Shown here piece after piece: positions 6,638 to 13,922 of a stretch of DNA of 14,699 bases. Below the pieces are notes generated by a model. The model did no database searches. It was given only the letters and a program-made list of their open reading frames with translations, and was not told where the DNA came from. Each line of letters starts with the position of its first letter. The stretch's first letter is position 1. This DNA comes from Candidatus Neomicrothrix sp. UBA7884 (GTDB lineage: Bacteria > Actinomycetota > Acidimicrobiia > Acidimicrobiales > MedAcidi-G1). Location: contig DLRQ01000058.1 in assembly GCA_002501135.1 (NCBI GenBank), positions 1 through 14,699 on the forward strand, written 5' to 3'. The position numbers were made by a program, and so were the translations under genes.

Positions 6638-7759
6638 ATGGACATCGGAGTACCCGCAGAGATCAAGACCGCCGAGCGCCGCGTCAGCCTCACTCCCGGT
6701 GTCGTCGACGAGTTGACCTCGCGCGGCCACCGCGTCGTCGTCGAAAGCGATGCCGGCCTCGGCGCAGGATTCGGTGATGCCGAGTACAAAGAGGTCGGAG
6801 CGGCAATTGTCGACAGCGCCGACGAGGTCTTCGACACGTCGGAGATGATCGTGAAGGTGAAGGAACCACAGGCGGTGGAACGTGCCCGCCTCAAGCCACA
6901 CCACACACTGTTCACCTACCTGCACCTGGCAGCGGATCGACCCCAGACCGACGACCTGCTGGCCAGCGGTGCCACGTGCATCGCCTACGAGACCGTCACC
7001 GATGACGCCGGACGCCTTCCGCTGCTGGCGCCGATGTCGGCCATTGCCGGTCGCATGTCAATCCAGGCCGGGGCGCACGCCCTCGAGGCCACCCACGGCG
7101 GTGCCGGACTGCTGCTGGGCGGAGTACCCGGTGTACGGCCCGGGAAGGTCGTGGTAATTGGCGGAGGCGTCGTCGGCGAGAACGCAGCAGAGATGGCGAT
7201 CGGCCTGGGTGCCGATGTGACCGTTCTGGACCGCAGCCCCGCCGTGCTTGAAGGCCTCTCCAAGCGATTCGGTGGCCGTGTCCGCACGGTCTACTCGACC
7301 AGCGCCGAACTGGAGGCCTCGGTCCTGGACGCCGATCTCGTCATCGGCGCCGTGCTTGTCAAGGGAGCCAAGGCGCCACGGCTCGTTACCCGCGAAATGC
7401 TCTCACGCATGCGTGACGGGTCGGTTCTCGTCGACGTCGCTGTCGACCAGGGCGGCTGCTTTGAGACCACCAGGGCAACCACCCACACCGATCCGACCTT
7501 TGTCGTCGACGGTATTGTCCACTACTGCGTCGCCAACATGCCCGGCGGCGTGCCCCGCACCTCGACGCTCGCTTTGTCGAACGCAACGCTCCCGTTCACG
7601 CTGGCCCTGGCCGAGCAGGGAACCAGTGCAGCCCTTCGTGGCAACCCCCACCTGTTGAACGGCCTGAACGTCTGCGCCGGCGTCGTCACCGACAGGGCTG
7701 TCGCTGACACCTTCGACCTCGACTTCGTGGATCCCCTGGCTGCCCTGAACCTCCGCTAG
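6638..7759 (+). CDS. ald: Alanine dehydrogenase
   Basis: A 373-residue NAD-dependent L-alanine dehydrogenase, interconverting alanine with pyruvate plus ammonia. With the start at ATG 6638, the residues important in the Mycobacterium tuberculosis enzyme fall at identical positions: Arg15 (ERRVS), Lys75 (VKVKE), His96 (YLHLAAD) and Asp270 (VDVAVDQGG). The dinucleotide-binding fold shows VVVIGGGVVGENAAEMAIGL (171-190) with acidic Asp198 at the end of the second strand, favouring NAD over NADP. The C-terminal signature HYCVANMPGGVPRTSTLALS (295-314) is intact. The length equals the family norm. An upstream ATG at 6611 would add nine residues without homology; the chosen start has a GAGAGA site nearby. 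It diverges from the Lrp-type regulator and is followed 46 bp later by lhgO. Function is highly likely; regulation by the neighbour is inference. Confidence 0.97.
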   Translation: MDIGVPAEIKTAERRVSLTPGVVDELTSRGHRVVVESDAGLGAGFGDAEYKEVGAAIVDSADEVFDTSEMIVKVKEPQAVERARLKPHHTLFTYLHLAADRPQTDDLLASGATCIAYETVTDDAGRLPLLAPMSAIAGRMSIQAGAHALEATHGGAGLLLGGVPGVRPGKVVVIGGGVVGENAAEMAIGLGADVTVLDRSPAVLEGLSKRFGGRVRTVYSTSAELEASVLDADLVIGAVLVKGAKAPRLVTREMLSRMRDGSVLVDVAVDQGGCFETTRATTHTDPTFVVDGIVHYCVANMPGGVPRTSTLALSNATLPFTLALAEQGTSAALRGNPHLLNGLNVCAGVVTDRAVADTFDLDFVDPLAALNLR

Positions 7760-7771
7760 TCACACCTTGGC

Positions 7772-7796
7772 CTACCGGTGGGCCGACCACCGGTAG
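7772..7796. promoter_or_regulatory. 10-bp inverted repeat between ald and lhgO
   Basis: CTACCGGTGG and CCACCGGTAG are perfect inverted arms around a 5-bp centre (GCCGA). The element begins 12 bp after the ald stop and its right end overlaps the TAG of the putative lhgO -10. It could be a hairpin terminator for ald (there is no T-tract) or a repressor site for lhgO. Confidence 0.55.
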
Positions 7797-7799
7797 CGT
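7794..7799 (+). promoter_or_regulatory. Putative leaderless -10 for lhgO
   Basis: TAGCGT lies exactly 6 nt before the lhgO ATG, which has no Shine-Dalgarno. Actinobacterial leaderless genes typically carry TANNNT in this place. No convincing -35 is visible: TTGGCC at 7767-7772 is 21 bp away. Confidence 0.45.
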
Positions 7800-7805
7800 C
7801 GACAC

Positions 7806-9023
7806 ATGGCCGATTTCCCAACCGATGTGCTCGTCGTAGGTGGTGGAATCATCGGTCTGGCTGCCGCCGACGCACTCCAGCTGCGCCTGCCCGGAATCAG
7901 CATCACGGTCCTTGAGAAGGAACCCGAGGTGGCTGCTCACCAGACGGGACACAACAGCGGGGTCCTGCACGCCGGCATCTACTACTCGCCCGGCACCCGT
8001 AAGGCAGACCTGGCCGTCAGGGGCATCGAGAGCATGGTCGACTTCTGTGTTGACAACGAAATCGCCCACGACCGTTGCGGAAAGCTGGTTGTGGCAACCA
8101 CCGCTGACGAGATCCCGCTGCTCGACTCCCTGGCCGCCCGGGCCATGGCGAACGGGGTGCCGGCGTCGCGACTCGCCCCTGAGGCAGCGTGTGAACTGGA
8201 GACAAACGTCGCGTGCGTGGCCGCACTCCACGTGCCCTCAACCGGGAGGGCCGACTTCGTCGGCGTGGCGAACGAACTGGCTCGGCGGGTCACCTCCCGG
8301 GGTGGATCCATCCGAACAGGCGTCAAATACCGACGGGCGGCGCTGGTCGGCGGGAACTGGCTGGTCGACACGTCAGACGAGCCTGTGAAAGCCCGGTACC
8401 TGCTCGGCTGTGCAGGCCTGCACAGCGACAGGGTGGCCCGCAGGTCGGGTACCGACCCGGCTGCCCGGATCGTCCCCTTCCGTGGCGAGTACCTGGACGT
8501 GACCGGCCCTTCGGCAGATCTCGTGAGGGGGCTCATCTACCCGGTGGCCGACCCGCGCCTTCCGTTCCTGGGGGTCCACCTGACACGAGGGCTGGACGGA
8601 CACGTCCACGCAGGTCCGAATGCCGTCCTGGCAGCGTCCCGCGAGGGTTACCGCTGGCGCAACGTGTCGCCACGTGACCTCGCCTCAACCCTGGCCTGGC
8701 CCGGCACCCTCCGGTTGGCTCGGCGCTACGGACGGGTCGGCCTGGCCGAGCTGGCGAGGTCTCTCAGCAGGCGGAAGTTCGTCGCCTCTGCGCAGGCCCT
8801 GGTGCCTGAGCTGGATCCGGACGACTTCCAACCTGCTGGCGCGGGTGTGAGGGCCCAGGCGGTCGACGTACACGGCAACATGGTTGACGACTTCCACCTG
8901 GTTGCCGGAGACAGGTCGCTGCACGTGATCAACGCGCCATCACCCGCGGCCACCGCCGCCCTCGAGATCGGGAAGCTGGTGGCAGACCAGGTGGCTGTAG
9001 ACCTTCCCCACAGGGCCAGTTGA
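7806..9023 (+). CDS. lhgO: L-2-hydroxyglutarate oxidase
   Basis: A 405-residue FAD-dependent oxidoreductase of the DAO fold that oxidises L-2-hydroxyglutarate to 2-oxoglutarate. Evidence: the N-terminal dinucleotide-binding motif VLVVGGGIIGLAAADAL (8-24) ending at Glu37 in the second strand, and the characteristic LhgO stretch HQTGHNSGVLHAGIYY (45-60). Further matches are CGKLVVATTADEIPLL, the PFRGEYLDV segment, FLGVHLTRGLDG, and a C-terminal FAD-contact region HVINAPSPAATAALEIGKLV. The length is typical for the bacterial enzyme. No membrane segment or signal is seen; bacterial LhgO is usually membrane-associated and passes electrons to quinone. It follows ald by 46 bp but has its own leaderless-type promoter. 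2-Oxoglutarate production fits a neighbourhood of amino-acid catabolism. A broader 2-hydroxy-acid specificity cannot be excluded. Confidence 0.92.
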   Translation: MADFPTDVLVVGGGIIGLAAADALQLRLPGISITVLEKEPEVAAHQTGHNSGVLHAGIYYSPGTRKADLAVRGIESMVDFCVDNEIAHDRCGKLVVATTADEIPLLDSLAARAMANGVPASRLAPEAACELETNVACVAALHVPSTGRADFVGVANELARRVTSRGGSIRTGVKYRRAALVGGNWLVDTSDEPVKARYLLGCAGLHSDRVARRSGTDPAARIVPFRGEYLDVTGPSADLVRGLIYPVADPRLPFLGVHLTRGLDGHVHAGPNAVLAASREGYRWRNVSPRDLASTLAWPGTLRLARRYGRVGLAELARSLSRRKFVASAQALVPELDPDDFQPAGAGVRAQAVDVHGNMVDDFHLVAGDRSLHVINAPSPAATAALEIGKLVADQVAVDLPHRAS

Positions 9024-9043
9024 AGTCCCAACCTGACCCGTAG

Positions 9044-9069
9044 CGCCGGATCCGGCGATTGGATAGCGT
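9044..9069 (+). promoter_or_regulatory. Palindrome and candidate -10 before the second FAD oxidoreductase
   Basis: CGCCGGATCCGGCG (9044-9057) is a perfect 14-bp palindrome, 20 bp after the lhgO stop. TAGCGT (9064-9069), followed by C, is the third copy of this hexamer in a plus-strand intergenic region. The palindrome may terminate lhgO transcripts or act as an operator upstream of the -10. Both roles are inferred from position. Confidence 0.35.
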
Positions 9070-9134
9070 CCCGCCGCGAGTCGGCCTGTCCCGGGCCCGT
9101 GTCCGGGGCACGAACCATGAGGGACCAGATCAGG

Positions 9135-10457
9135 ATGTCCGAGCCAACACAGAACCAGCAGTACGACGCCATCATCGTTGGCGCCGGAATAGTCGGTGCA
9201 GCGGTCGCATTCGAGTTGGCCAAGAAGGGCTACCGGACCCTCAACGTCGACAAGCTGCCCACGTCGGGTTACGGCTCCACAAGCAACTCGTGCGCCATCG
9301 TGAGGGCCCACTACTCGACCTACGACGGCGTGGCGATGGCCTACGAGGGCTTCGGCTACTGGAAGGACTGGTCCGGCTACCTGGACTCCGACGACGAGCG
9401 CGGTCACGCCATCTACATGCAGTCGGGAACGGTGCTGTTCATGCTCGAGGGTGGCCACCACGAGAAGGTGCTGCCGCTGTTCGACCAGGTGGGTGTGCCC
9501 TACGAGGTCTGGGACAACGCCACCATGGCCGAACGTGTGCCCTTCTTCGAGCACGGAACCCATGGCGATCCGACACGCCCAGAGGATGACCGCTTCTGGG
9601 CCGAGCCAGAGGGTGAACTTGTCGGGGGCCTCTTCACCCCCGACTCGGGATACGTGAGCGACCCGCAGCTGGCAACCCACAACCTGCAGCGGGCAGCCGA
9701 GGCGAAGGGCGCCACGTTCATGTTCAAGGCCGAGGTGGCCGAGGTCCGCCAGGCTGAAGGCCGGGTAACCGGCATCATGCTCGCCGACGGCACCGAGGTC
9801 GACGCCCCCGTTGTCGTGAACGTGGCCGGACCGCACTCGTTTGTCATCAACAAGATGGCGGGCGTCTACGACTCGATGAACATCAAGACGAAGGCACTGC
9901 GGCACGAGGTGCACCATGTCCCGTCACCGGCCGGCATCGACTTCGAGAGCGAGGGCCTCCACACCTCGGACTCCGACCTTGCCATCTACGTGAGGCCCGA
10001 GTCGGGCAACAACATCCTGATCGGTTCGGAGGACCCACCATGCGATCCGCAGGTCTGGGTGGATGACCCCGATGACTACGACACCGTCGTGTCCGATGAG
10101 CAGTGGAACGCCCAGGTGCTACGGCTTGCGAGACGCATGCCGAGCCTCGGGGTCCCAAACGAGAAGAAGGGCATCGTCGACCTCTACGACGTGTCCGACG
10201 ACTGGATTCCCATATACGACCGCACCGACCTCGCTGGCTTCTACGTGGCAATCGGTTCCAGCGGGAACCAGTTCAAGAACGCTCCGGTAGCCGGCTACTG
10301 CATGGCCGAGCTGATCGACGCCGTCGAGAAGGGCCACGACCACGACGCCGACCCGCTGGTGGTGACTGGCCTGTTCACGGGCCTCGAGATGAACATGGGC
10401 TTCTACCGGCGCAACCGGGAGATCAACCCCAACTCGTCCTTCTCGGTGAACGGCTGA
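9135..10457 (+). CDS. FAD-dependent amine/amino-acid oxidoreductase (sarcosine oxidase beta-like)
   Basis: A 440-residue DAO-family flavoprotein. It has the Rossmann motif AIIVGAGIVGAAVAFELA (12-29), an acidic residue at Asp39, and GSTSNSCAIVRAHYS (47-61), which resembles the FAD-contacting segment of sarcosine oxidase beta and dimethylglycine oxidase-like enzymes. Late motifs are YDVSDDWIPIYDRTDLAGFY and VAIGSSGNQFKNAPVAGYCM, the usual C-terminal FAD-binding block. Family members oxidise secondary or primary amines such as sarcosine, dimethylglycine or D-amino acids. The partner alpha, gamma and delta subunits of heterotetrameric sarcosine oxidase are absent here, so it probably acts alone or with distant genes. 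The ATG at 9135 was preferred because GAGGG precedes it and the fold begins at once; ATG 9117 and GTG 9099 are in frame and possible. The substrate is not determined. Confidence 0.85.
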   Translation: MSEPTQNQQYDAIIVGAGIVGAAVAFELAKKGYRTLNVDKLPTSGYGSTSNSCAIVRAHYSTYDGVAMAYEGFGYWKDWSGYLDSDDERGHAIYMQSGTVLFMLEGGHHEKVLPLFDQVGVPYEVWDNATMAERVPFFEHGTHGDPTRPEDDRFWAEPEGELVGGLFTPDSGYVSDPQLATHNLQRAAEAKGATFMFKAEVAEVRQAEGRVTGIMLADGTEVDAPVVVNVAGPHSFVINKMAGVYDSMNIKTKALRHEVHHVPSPAGIDFESEGLHTSDSDLAIYVRPESGNNILIGSEDPPCDPQVWVDDPDDYDTVVSDEQWNAQVLRLARRMPSLGVPNEKKGIVDLYDVSDDWIPIYDRTDLAGFYVAIGSSGNQFKNAPVAGYCMAELIDAVEKGHDHDADPLVVTGLFTGLEMNMGFYRRNREINPNSSFSVNG

Positions 10458-10491
10458 GGCCGGCACCTGCTGAAATACCAGGCGAGGCCCG

Positions 10492-10520
10492 TTTACACTG
10501 TCCTCAGAAGTTGATATACT
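10492..10520 (+). promoter_or_regulatory. Near-consensus sigma-70-type promoter of clpB
   Basis: TTTACA (10492-10497) and TATACT (10515-10520) each match the consensus hexamers at five of six positions and are separated by exactly 17 bp. Transcription would start near 10527, about 50 nt before the ATG. The -10 lies inside the HAIR-like inverted repeat, as expected for a repressed heat-shock promoter. Confidence 0.7.
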
Positions 10521-10530
10521 CTGTATCAAG
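10510..10530. promoter_or_regulatory. HAIR-like operator (possible HspR site)
   Basis: Arms GTTGATA (10510-10516) and TATCAAG (10524-10530) flank a 7-bp centre. The HspR-associated inverted repeat is CTTGAGT-N7-ACTCAAG. The core TTGA and TCAA match in sequence and in their 11-bp separation, while the inner positions differ. The site covers the clpB -10. Actinobacterial clpB is a known HspR target, but no hspR gene lies in this window, so another repressor is possible. Confidence 0.5.
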
Positions 10531-10551
10531 ATTTCTCAGTGATATACGCTG
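10512..10551 (+). repeat. Direct repeat in the clpB leader
   Basis: TGATATACTCTG (10512-10523) and TGATATACGCTG (10540-10551) match at 11 of 12 positions, 28 bp apart. The second copy lies within a further inverted repeat, CTCAG (10535-10539) with CTGAG (10549-10553). These may be two binding sites for one regulator, or give a second -10-like element. Confidence 0.45.
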
Positions 10552-10577
10552 AGCATACTGAGACAGAGGTACAGCGC

Positions 10578-12641
10578 ATGACAGAACCGGCCCCCGAGAA
10601 CACACCCAGGCCCCTAGAGATCTGGGGCCGCGACCTCACAGCCGAGGCCCGCGAGGGCAGCCTCGACCCCGTCATCGGCAGGGACGACGAGATCCGGCGG
10701 GTCGTGCAGGTCCTCTCCCGACGCCGCAAGAACAACCCCGTGCTCATCGGCCAACCGGGCGTGGGCAAGACCGCCATCGCCGAGGGGCTAGCCTCGCGCA
10801 TAGTCGAAGGCGATGTTCCCGGCTCGCTGCGCGACCGCCGGGTCATCGCGCTGGACCTCCCGTCGCTGATCGCCGGAACCTCCCACCGCGGCGAGTTCGA
10901 GGAACGCCTCAAGGCGGTGCTGGCAGAGATCGACGAGTCCGACGGCGAGATCATCACCTTTCTCGACGAGCTCCACACCGTCGTCGGTGCCGGTGCGGCA
11001 GAGGGTTCAATGGACGCCGGCAACATGCTCAAGCCGATGCTGGCCCGAGGTCGCCTCCGCATGATCGGCGCGACAACCCTCGACGAGTACCGCAGGCACG
11101 TCGAATCAGACCCGGCCCTGGAACGACGCTTCCAGAAGGTAGTGGTCGAACCGCCCGACACCGATGAGACAATCGCCATCCTGCGCGGCCTCAAGGAGCG
11201 ATACGAGGTCCACCACGGTGTACGCATCCAGGACGGCGCCCTGATTGCGGCCTCAACCCTGTCTGACCGCTACATCACGGACCGCTTCCTCCCCGACAAG
11301 GCCATCGACCTGATGGACGAGGCGGCCAGCCAGCTGCGCATCGAGATCGACTCGGTTCCCACCGAGATCGACATAATCGACCGGCGCCACCGCCAACTGG
11401 AGATCGAACGGCTGGCCCTCTCCGAGGAATCAGACGACGAGTCCGTGGCACGCCTCGTAGTCCTCGACTCCGAGCTCTCCGACCTGGAGGAGGAACTCTC
11501 CAGCCTGCGGTCAAAGTGGCAGACCGAAAAGGCCGCCATCAACGACGTGCGTGCCCTCAAAGAGGAGTTGGAGGGCCTGGCTCAGGCAGTCGAGCGTGAA
11601 CCCGACCTGGAGCAGGCGGCCGCACTCCGCTACGGGCGTATCCCGGAGTTGGAACAGCGGATTGCCGAAGCCGGAGAGGTGCTCGCCGCCTGTCAGGGAG
11701 ACGACCCCATGCTCCGTGAAGAGGTTCAGGCCGAGGACATCGCAAGGGTCGTGGGCGCCTGGACCGGCATCCCCACAACCAGGTTGCTGGCGACGGAGGC
11801 CGACCGCCTCATGCACCTCGAGGGCGTGCTCTCAGAGCGGGTTATCGGTCAGAGTGAGGCCGTATCGGTGGTGTCCAACGCCCTGCGCCGCAGCAGGTCC
11901 GGCCTGTCCGACCCCGGCCGGCCTCTCGGAAGCTTCCTCCTTCTGGGTCCCACCGGCGTCGGAAAGACCGAGTTGGCCCGCACCCTCGCAGACTTCCTCT
12001 TCGACGACGAGCGCTCTCTCGTGCGGATCGACATGAGCGAGTACCTGGAACGGCATTCGGCCTCCCGGCTCATAGGCGCCCCTCCCGGCTACATAGGTCA
12101 CGAGGACGGCGGACAGTTGACCGAGGCCGTGAGACGCCGCCCCTACTCGGTGCTGCTCCTCGACGAGGTGGAAAAGGCCCACCCAGACGTGTTCGACGTG
12201 CTGCTGGCACTCCTCGACGACGGCCGCCTCACCAACGGTCAGGGCCGCACCGTCGACTTCTCCAACACCGTGGTGATAATGACATCCAACCTGGTCGGAG
12301 ATCCGCTGGACGTATTCAAGCCCGAGTTCGTCAACCGGATCGACGAAATCGTTCGCTTCAACGAACTCCGGCCCGAGGACCTGCGCCTCATCGTGGACCG
12401 CCAGCTCGACATCCTGGCCGAACGGCTTGCCGAGCAGCGCATCACCCTGGCCGTTGACCCAGAGGCAAAGGACCTCCTGGCGGAGGAGGGCTTTGACCCG
12501 GCATTCGGAGCCCGACCCCTGCGCCGGGTCATCCAGCGCCGGGTCACCGACCCGCTGGCAATGCGTCTGCTCGACGGCGGTTACGACGAGGGAGACACCG
12601 TGTCGGTCGAGGTCTCGGAGGACGACCTGGTGCTCAACTGA
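10578..12641 (+). CDS. clpB: ClpB-type AAA+ disaggregase lacking the N-terminal domain
   Basis: A 687-residue Hsp100 ATPase that, with DnaK, pulls polypeptides out of aggregates. AAA-1: Walker A GQPGVGKT (58-65), Walker B ITFLDE (126-131), Arg finger ERRF (182-185). A full-length coiled-coil M domain (about 260-380) containing ALRYGRIPELEQ marks ClpB rather than ClpA, ClpC or ClpX. AAA-2: GPTGVGKT (457-464), pore loop GYIG (504-507), LLLDE (526-530), FVNRIDE (584-590), sensor-2 GARPLRR (644-650). Oddities: the Clp-N domain (about 140 residues) is absent, and upstream is only a promoter. The AAA-1 pore loop reads TSHRG, with His103 where family members have Tyr (KYRG). AAA-2 lacks about 20 residues between MTSNL and KPEF. 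The ATG at 10578 has AGAGGT 7 nt before it. Active-site motifs are intact, so the enzyme is probably functional. No ClpP-binding IGF/LGF loop is seen. Confidence 0.93.
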   Translation: MTEPAPENTPRPLEIWGRDLTAEAREGSLDPVIGRDDEIRRVVQVLSRRRKNNPVLIGQPGVGKTAIAEGLASRIVEGDVPGSLRDRRVIALDLPSLIAGTSHRGEFEERLKAVLAEIDESDGEIITFLDELHTVVGAGAAEGSMDAGNMLKPMLARGRLRMIGATTLDEYRRHVESDPALERRFQKVVVEPPDTDETIAILRGLKERYEVHHGVRIQDGALIAASTLSDRYITDRFLPDKAIDLMDEAASQLRIEIDSVPTEIDIIDRRHRQLEIERLALSEESDDESVARLVVLDSELSDLEEELSSLRSKWQTEKAAINDVRALKEELEGLAQAVEREPDLEQAAALRYGRIPELEQRIAEAGEVLAACQGDDPMLREEVQAEDIARVVGAWTGIPTTRLLATEADRLMHLEGVLSERVIGQSEAVSVVSNALRRSRSGLSDPGRPLGSFLLLGPTGVGKTELARTLADFLFDDERSLVRIDMSEYLERHSASRLIGAPPGYIGHEDGGQLTEAVRRRPYSVLLLDEVEKAHPDVFDVLLALLDDGRLTNGQGRTVDFSNTVVIMTSNLVGDPLDVFKPEFVNRIDEIVRFNELRPEDLRLIVDRQLDILAERLAEQRITLAVDPEAKDLLAEEGFDPAFGARPLRRVIQRRVTDPLAMRLLDGGYDEGDTVSVEVSEDDLVLN

Positions 12642-12662
12642 CAGCCAGGAGACCCACGGCTG
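12642..12662. terminator. Weak hairpin between convergent clpB and RDD genes
   Basis: CAGCC (12642-12646) and GGCTG (12658-12662) can pair around an 11-nt loop, directly after the clpB stop and 5 nt before the end of the convergent RDD gene. There is no T-tract and the stem is short. Position is the main argument for a terminator role. Confidence 0.2.
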
Positions 12663-12666
12663 GTCG

Positions 12667-13182
12667 TCAGGCCTCCACCACCCGGGTCTTGAACATCTTG
12701 TCGGTGACCCGCTGATTCTGGTCGTCCCAGAGAGGCCACAGGTAGTCGATCAACTGGAAGACGTTGATGACGCTGTTGATCAGGCACGGCACCAGCCAGC
12801 GTCCCAGGCCCCTTGCACCCCCGGGGGCCTCGCCTGTTGCAACGTCTACGAGCCGTATACCCAGCCTGCTCTTGCCAGGGGTGGTTCCGGTGATGCCCTG
12901 GCGCCAACCGAACTTCCAGCCGGCCCAGACCATCATGACCAACCAGAGGACCACACCGATGGCAAACAGAAGCCAGCCGATGCCGGACGAGTCGGACCCG
13001 GTCTCCTCGCCAAGAGCGAACGCGAGGCCGACGACGAGCATCACCGTCGGGACTATCGCTGCCAGCATGAAGATGATGATGTCGACTATCAGCGCCTTGG
13101 CGCGGCGCCACCATCCAGCAGGAACACGAGCTTCCGGGTCGATGCCGGAGCCGGGGGGCGGGGCGGGGTTGAAATCAGTCAT
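12667..13182 (-). CDS. RDD-family integral membrane protein
   Basis: A 171-residue protein with RDD-family features: Arg27 and Asp34 at the start of the first membrane helix (AGWWRRAKALIVDIIIFMLA, 22-41), the loop GTTPGKSRLGIRLVD (99-113), and the C-terminal LWDDQNQRVTDKMFKTRVV (151-169). Predicted membrane helices are about 31-57 and 67-90, with a weaker third segment near 128-148. The N-terminus is proline-rich (NPAPPPGSG). RDD proteins have varied and mostly unknown roles; some are proposed as transporters. The ATG at 13182 is preceded by GGAG at about 9 nt. It lies 77 bp downstream of the hemerythrin-like gene on the same strand and could share its transcript, though a separate promoter (TTGACC at 13228-13223) is possible. 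Membrane location is well supported; function is unknown. Confidence 0.85.
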   Translation of the reverse strand: MTDFNPAPPPGSGIDPEARVPAGWWRRAKALIVDIIIFMLAAIVPTVMLVVGLAFALGEETGSDSSGIGWLLFAIGVVLWLVMMVWAGWKFGWRQGITGTTPGKSRLGIRLVDVATGEAPGGARGLGRWLVPCLINSVINVFQLIDYLWPLWDDQNQRVTDKMFKTRVVEA

Positions 13183-13204
13183 CTCGGAAACTCCAGTCGT
13201 GTAC

Positions 13205-13228
13205 GTGGCGCCATCGCCACCCGGTCAA
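13205..13228 (-). promoter_or_regulatory. Inverted repeat and -35-like hexamer before the RDD gene
   Basis: GTGGCG (13205-13210) and CGCCAC (13215-13220) form a perfect 6-bp hairpin with a 4-nt loop. TTGACC (minus strand, 13228-13223) precedes it, but no matching -10 is convincing. It could be an attenuating hairpin in the hemerythrin-RDD transcript. Confidence 0.25.
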
Positions 13229-13259
13229 AGGGAAGTCGCTGCAACCGAGGATACGGGCC

Positions 13260-13826
13260 CTAACCGACTCCAAGTATCTCGCCGGCCAAGTCAACCAGAT
13301 CCTGTTTCGAGTGGCCTTCGTAGCGCTCGTCGGCGAGTTCCGCGTACGCAGCGCAAAGGGCATCACATGCAGGTCCCTGAATCAACTGGTCGGCCATATC
13401 GAAGAGGATCCCGTCCTCCTTAGCGATGTGGGACGTGATCAACTCAACGAAACCCGAGGCCGCCGTCCTGAGGGCCGGCTCAGCATCACGATCACCATCA
13501 CGAGCCTGTCCGACCAGTTCTCCCATGGACCGCACCAGCGCCCGGCCCTGCTCGTGTTCACCGAGCATCACCCCCACCGGGCCCGAGTCCGGCGACATGC
13601 CGCATGCCTCAAGCGCAGGAAACAGGATGTTCTCCTCTTTGGCATGATGACAGGCATCGGCGAAGAGTCGGAAGAAGGTGACACACCGGTCGACGGTGTC
13701 GATGCCTGGTGGCCCACCGGGAACCTCCACGGCGAGCACCCGATCCAGTACGGCTGCCACGGCCAGGATGAGTTGGTGTTCTTCGCGTAGCAGGGCGGTG
13801 GGTGAAGGCATCTGGTCGGTTATCAC
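13260..13826 (-). CDS. Hemerythrin HHE-domain protein
   Basis: A 188-residue four-helix-bundle protein of the hemerythrin-like HHE family, which uses a non-haem di-iron centre to bind oxygen or sense oxygen, nitric oxide or iron. Candidate ligands are His17 (REEHQLI), His60/His61 with Glu64/Glu65 (ACHHAKEENILFP), His91 (LGEHEQGRALV) and His133 with Glu137 (SHIAKEDGILF). These reproduce the H...HxxxE...H...HxxxE spacing of the fold. The GTG at 13826 is listed because TAGTTT lies 9 nt upstream as a leaderless-type -10 and no Shine-Dalgarno is evident; ATG at 13811 is an alternative that removes five residues. The protein is soluble, with no signal peptide. It diverges from the TetR gene and is followed by the RDD gene. 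A role in iron or redox stress is an inference. Confidence 0.88.
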   Translation of the reverse strand: MITDQMPSPTALLREEHQLILAVAAVLDRVLAVEVPGGPPGIDTVDRCVTFFRLFADACHHAKEENILFPALEACGMSPDSGPVGVMLGEHEQGRALVRSMGELVGQARDGDRDAEPALRTAASGFVELITSHIAKEDGILFDMADQLIQGPACDALCAAYAELADERYEGHSKQDLVDLAGEILGVG

Positions 13827-13922
13827 GTCCGGGTCAAACTAGGGCTGCCGCTACCTTGGCCACAACCTCTGCCACCTGCACCGTTCGGATCACCAGACCT
13901 CAAGGAGCACAGTTCAGGCCCC

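Noticed and set aside
6485..6925. N-terminal extension of the Lrp regulator by 147 residues
   Set aside because: The extension is antisense to ald and crosses the divergent promoter region; HTH homology starts just after Met at 6484.
8940..9917. 325-residue minus-strand open frame opposite lhgO and the FAD oxidoreductase
   Set aside because: It runs antisense across two conserved flavoprotein genes, has biased composition (His- and Val-rich) and shows no family motif.
12427..13263. 278-residue plus-strand open frame spanning the clpB 3' end and the RDD gene
   Set aside because: It overlaps clpB out of frame and is antisense to the RDD gene, and has a low-complexity translation without domains.
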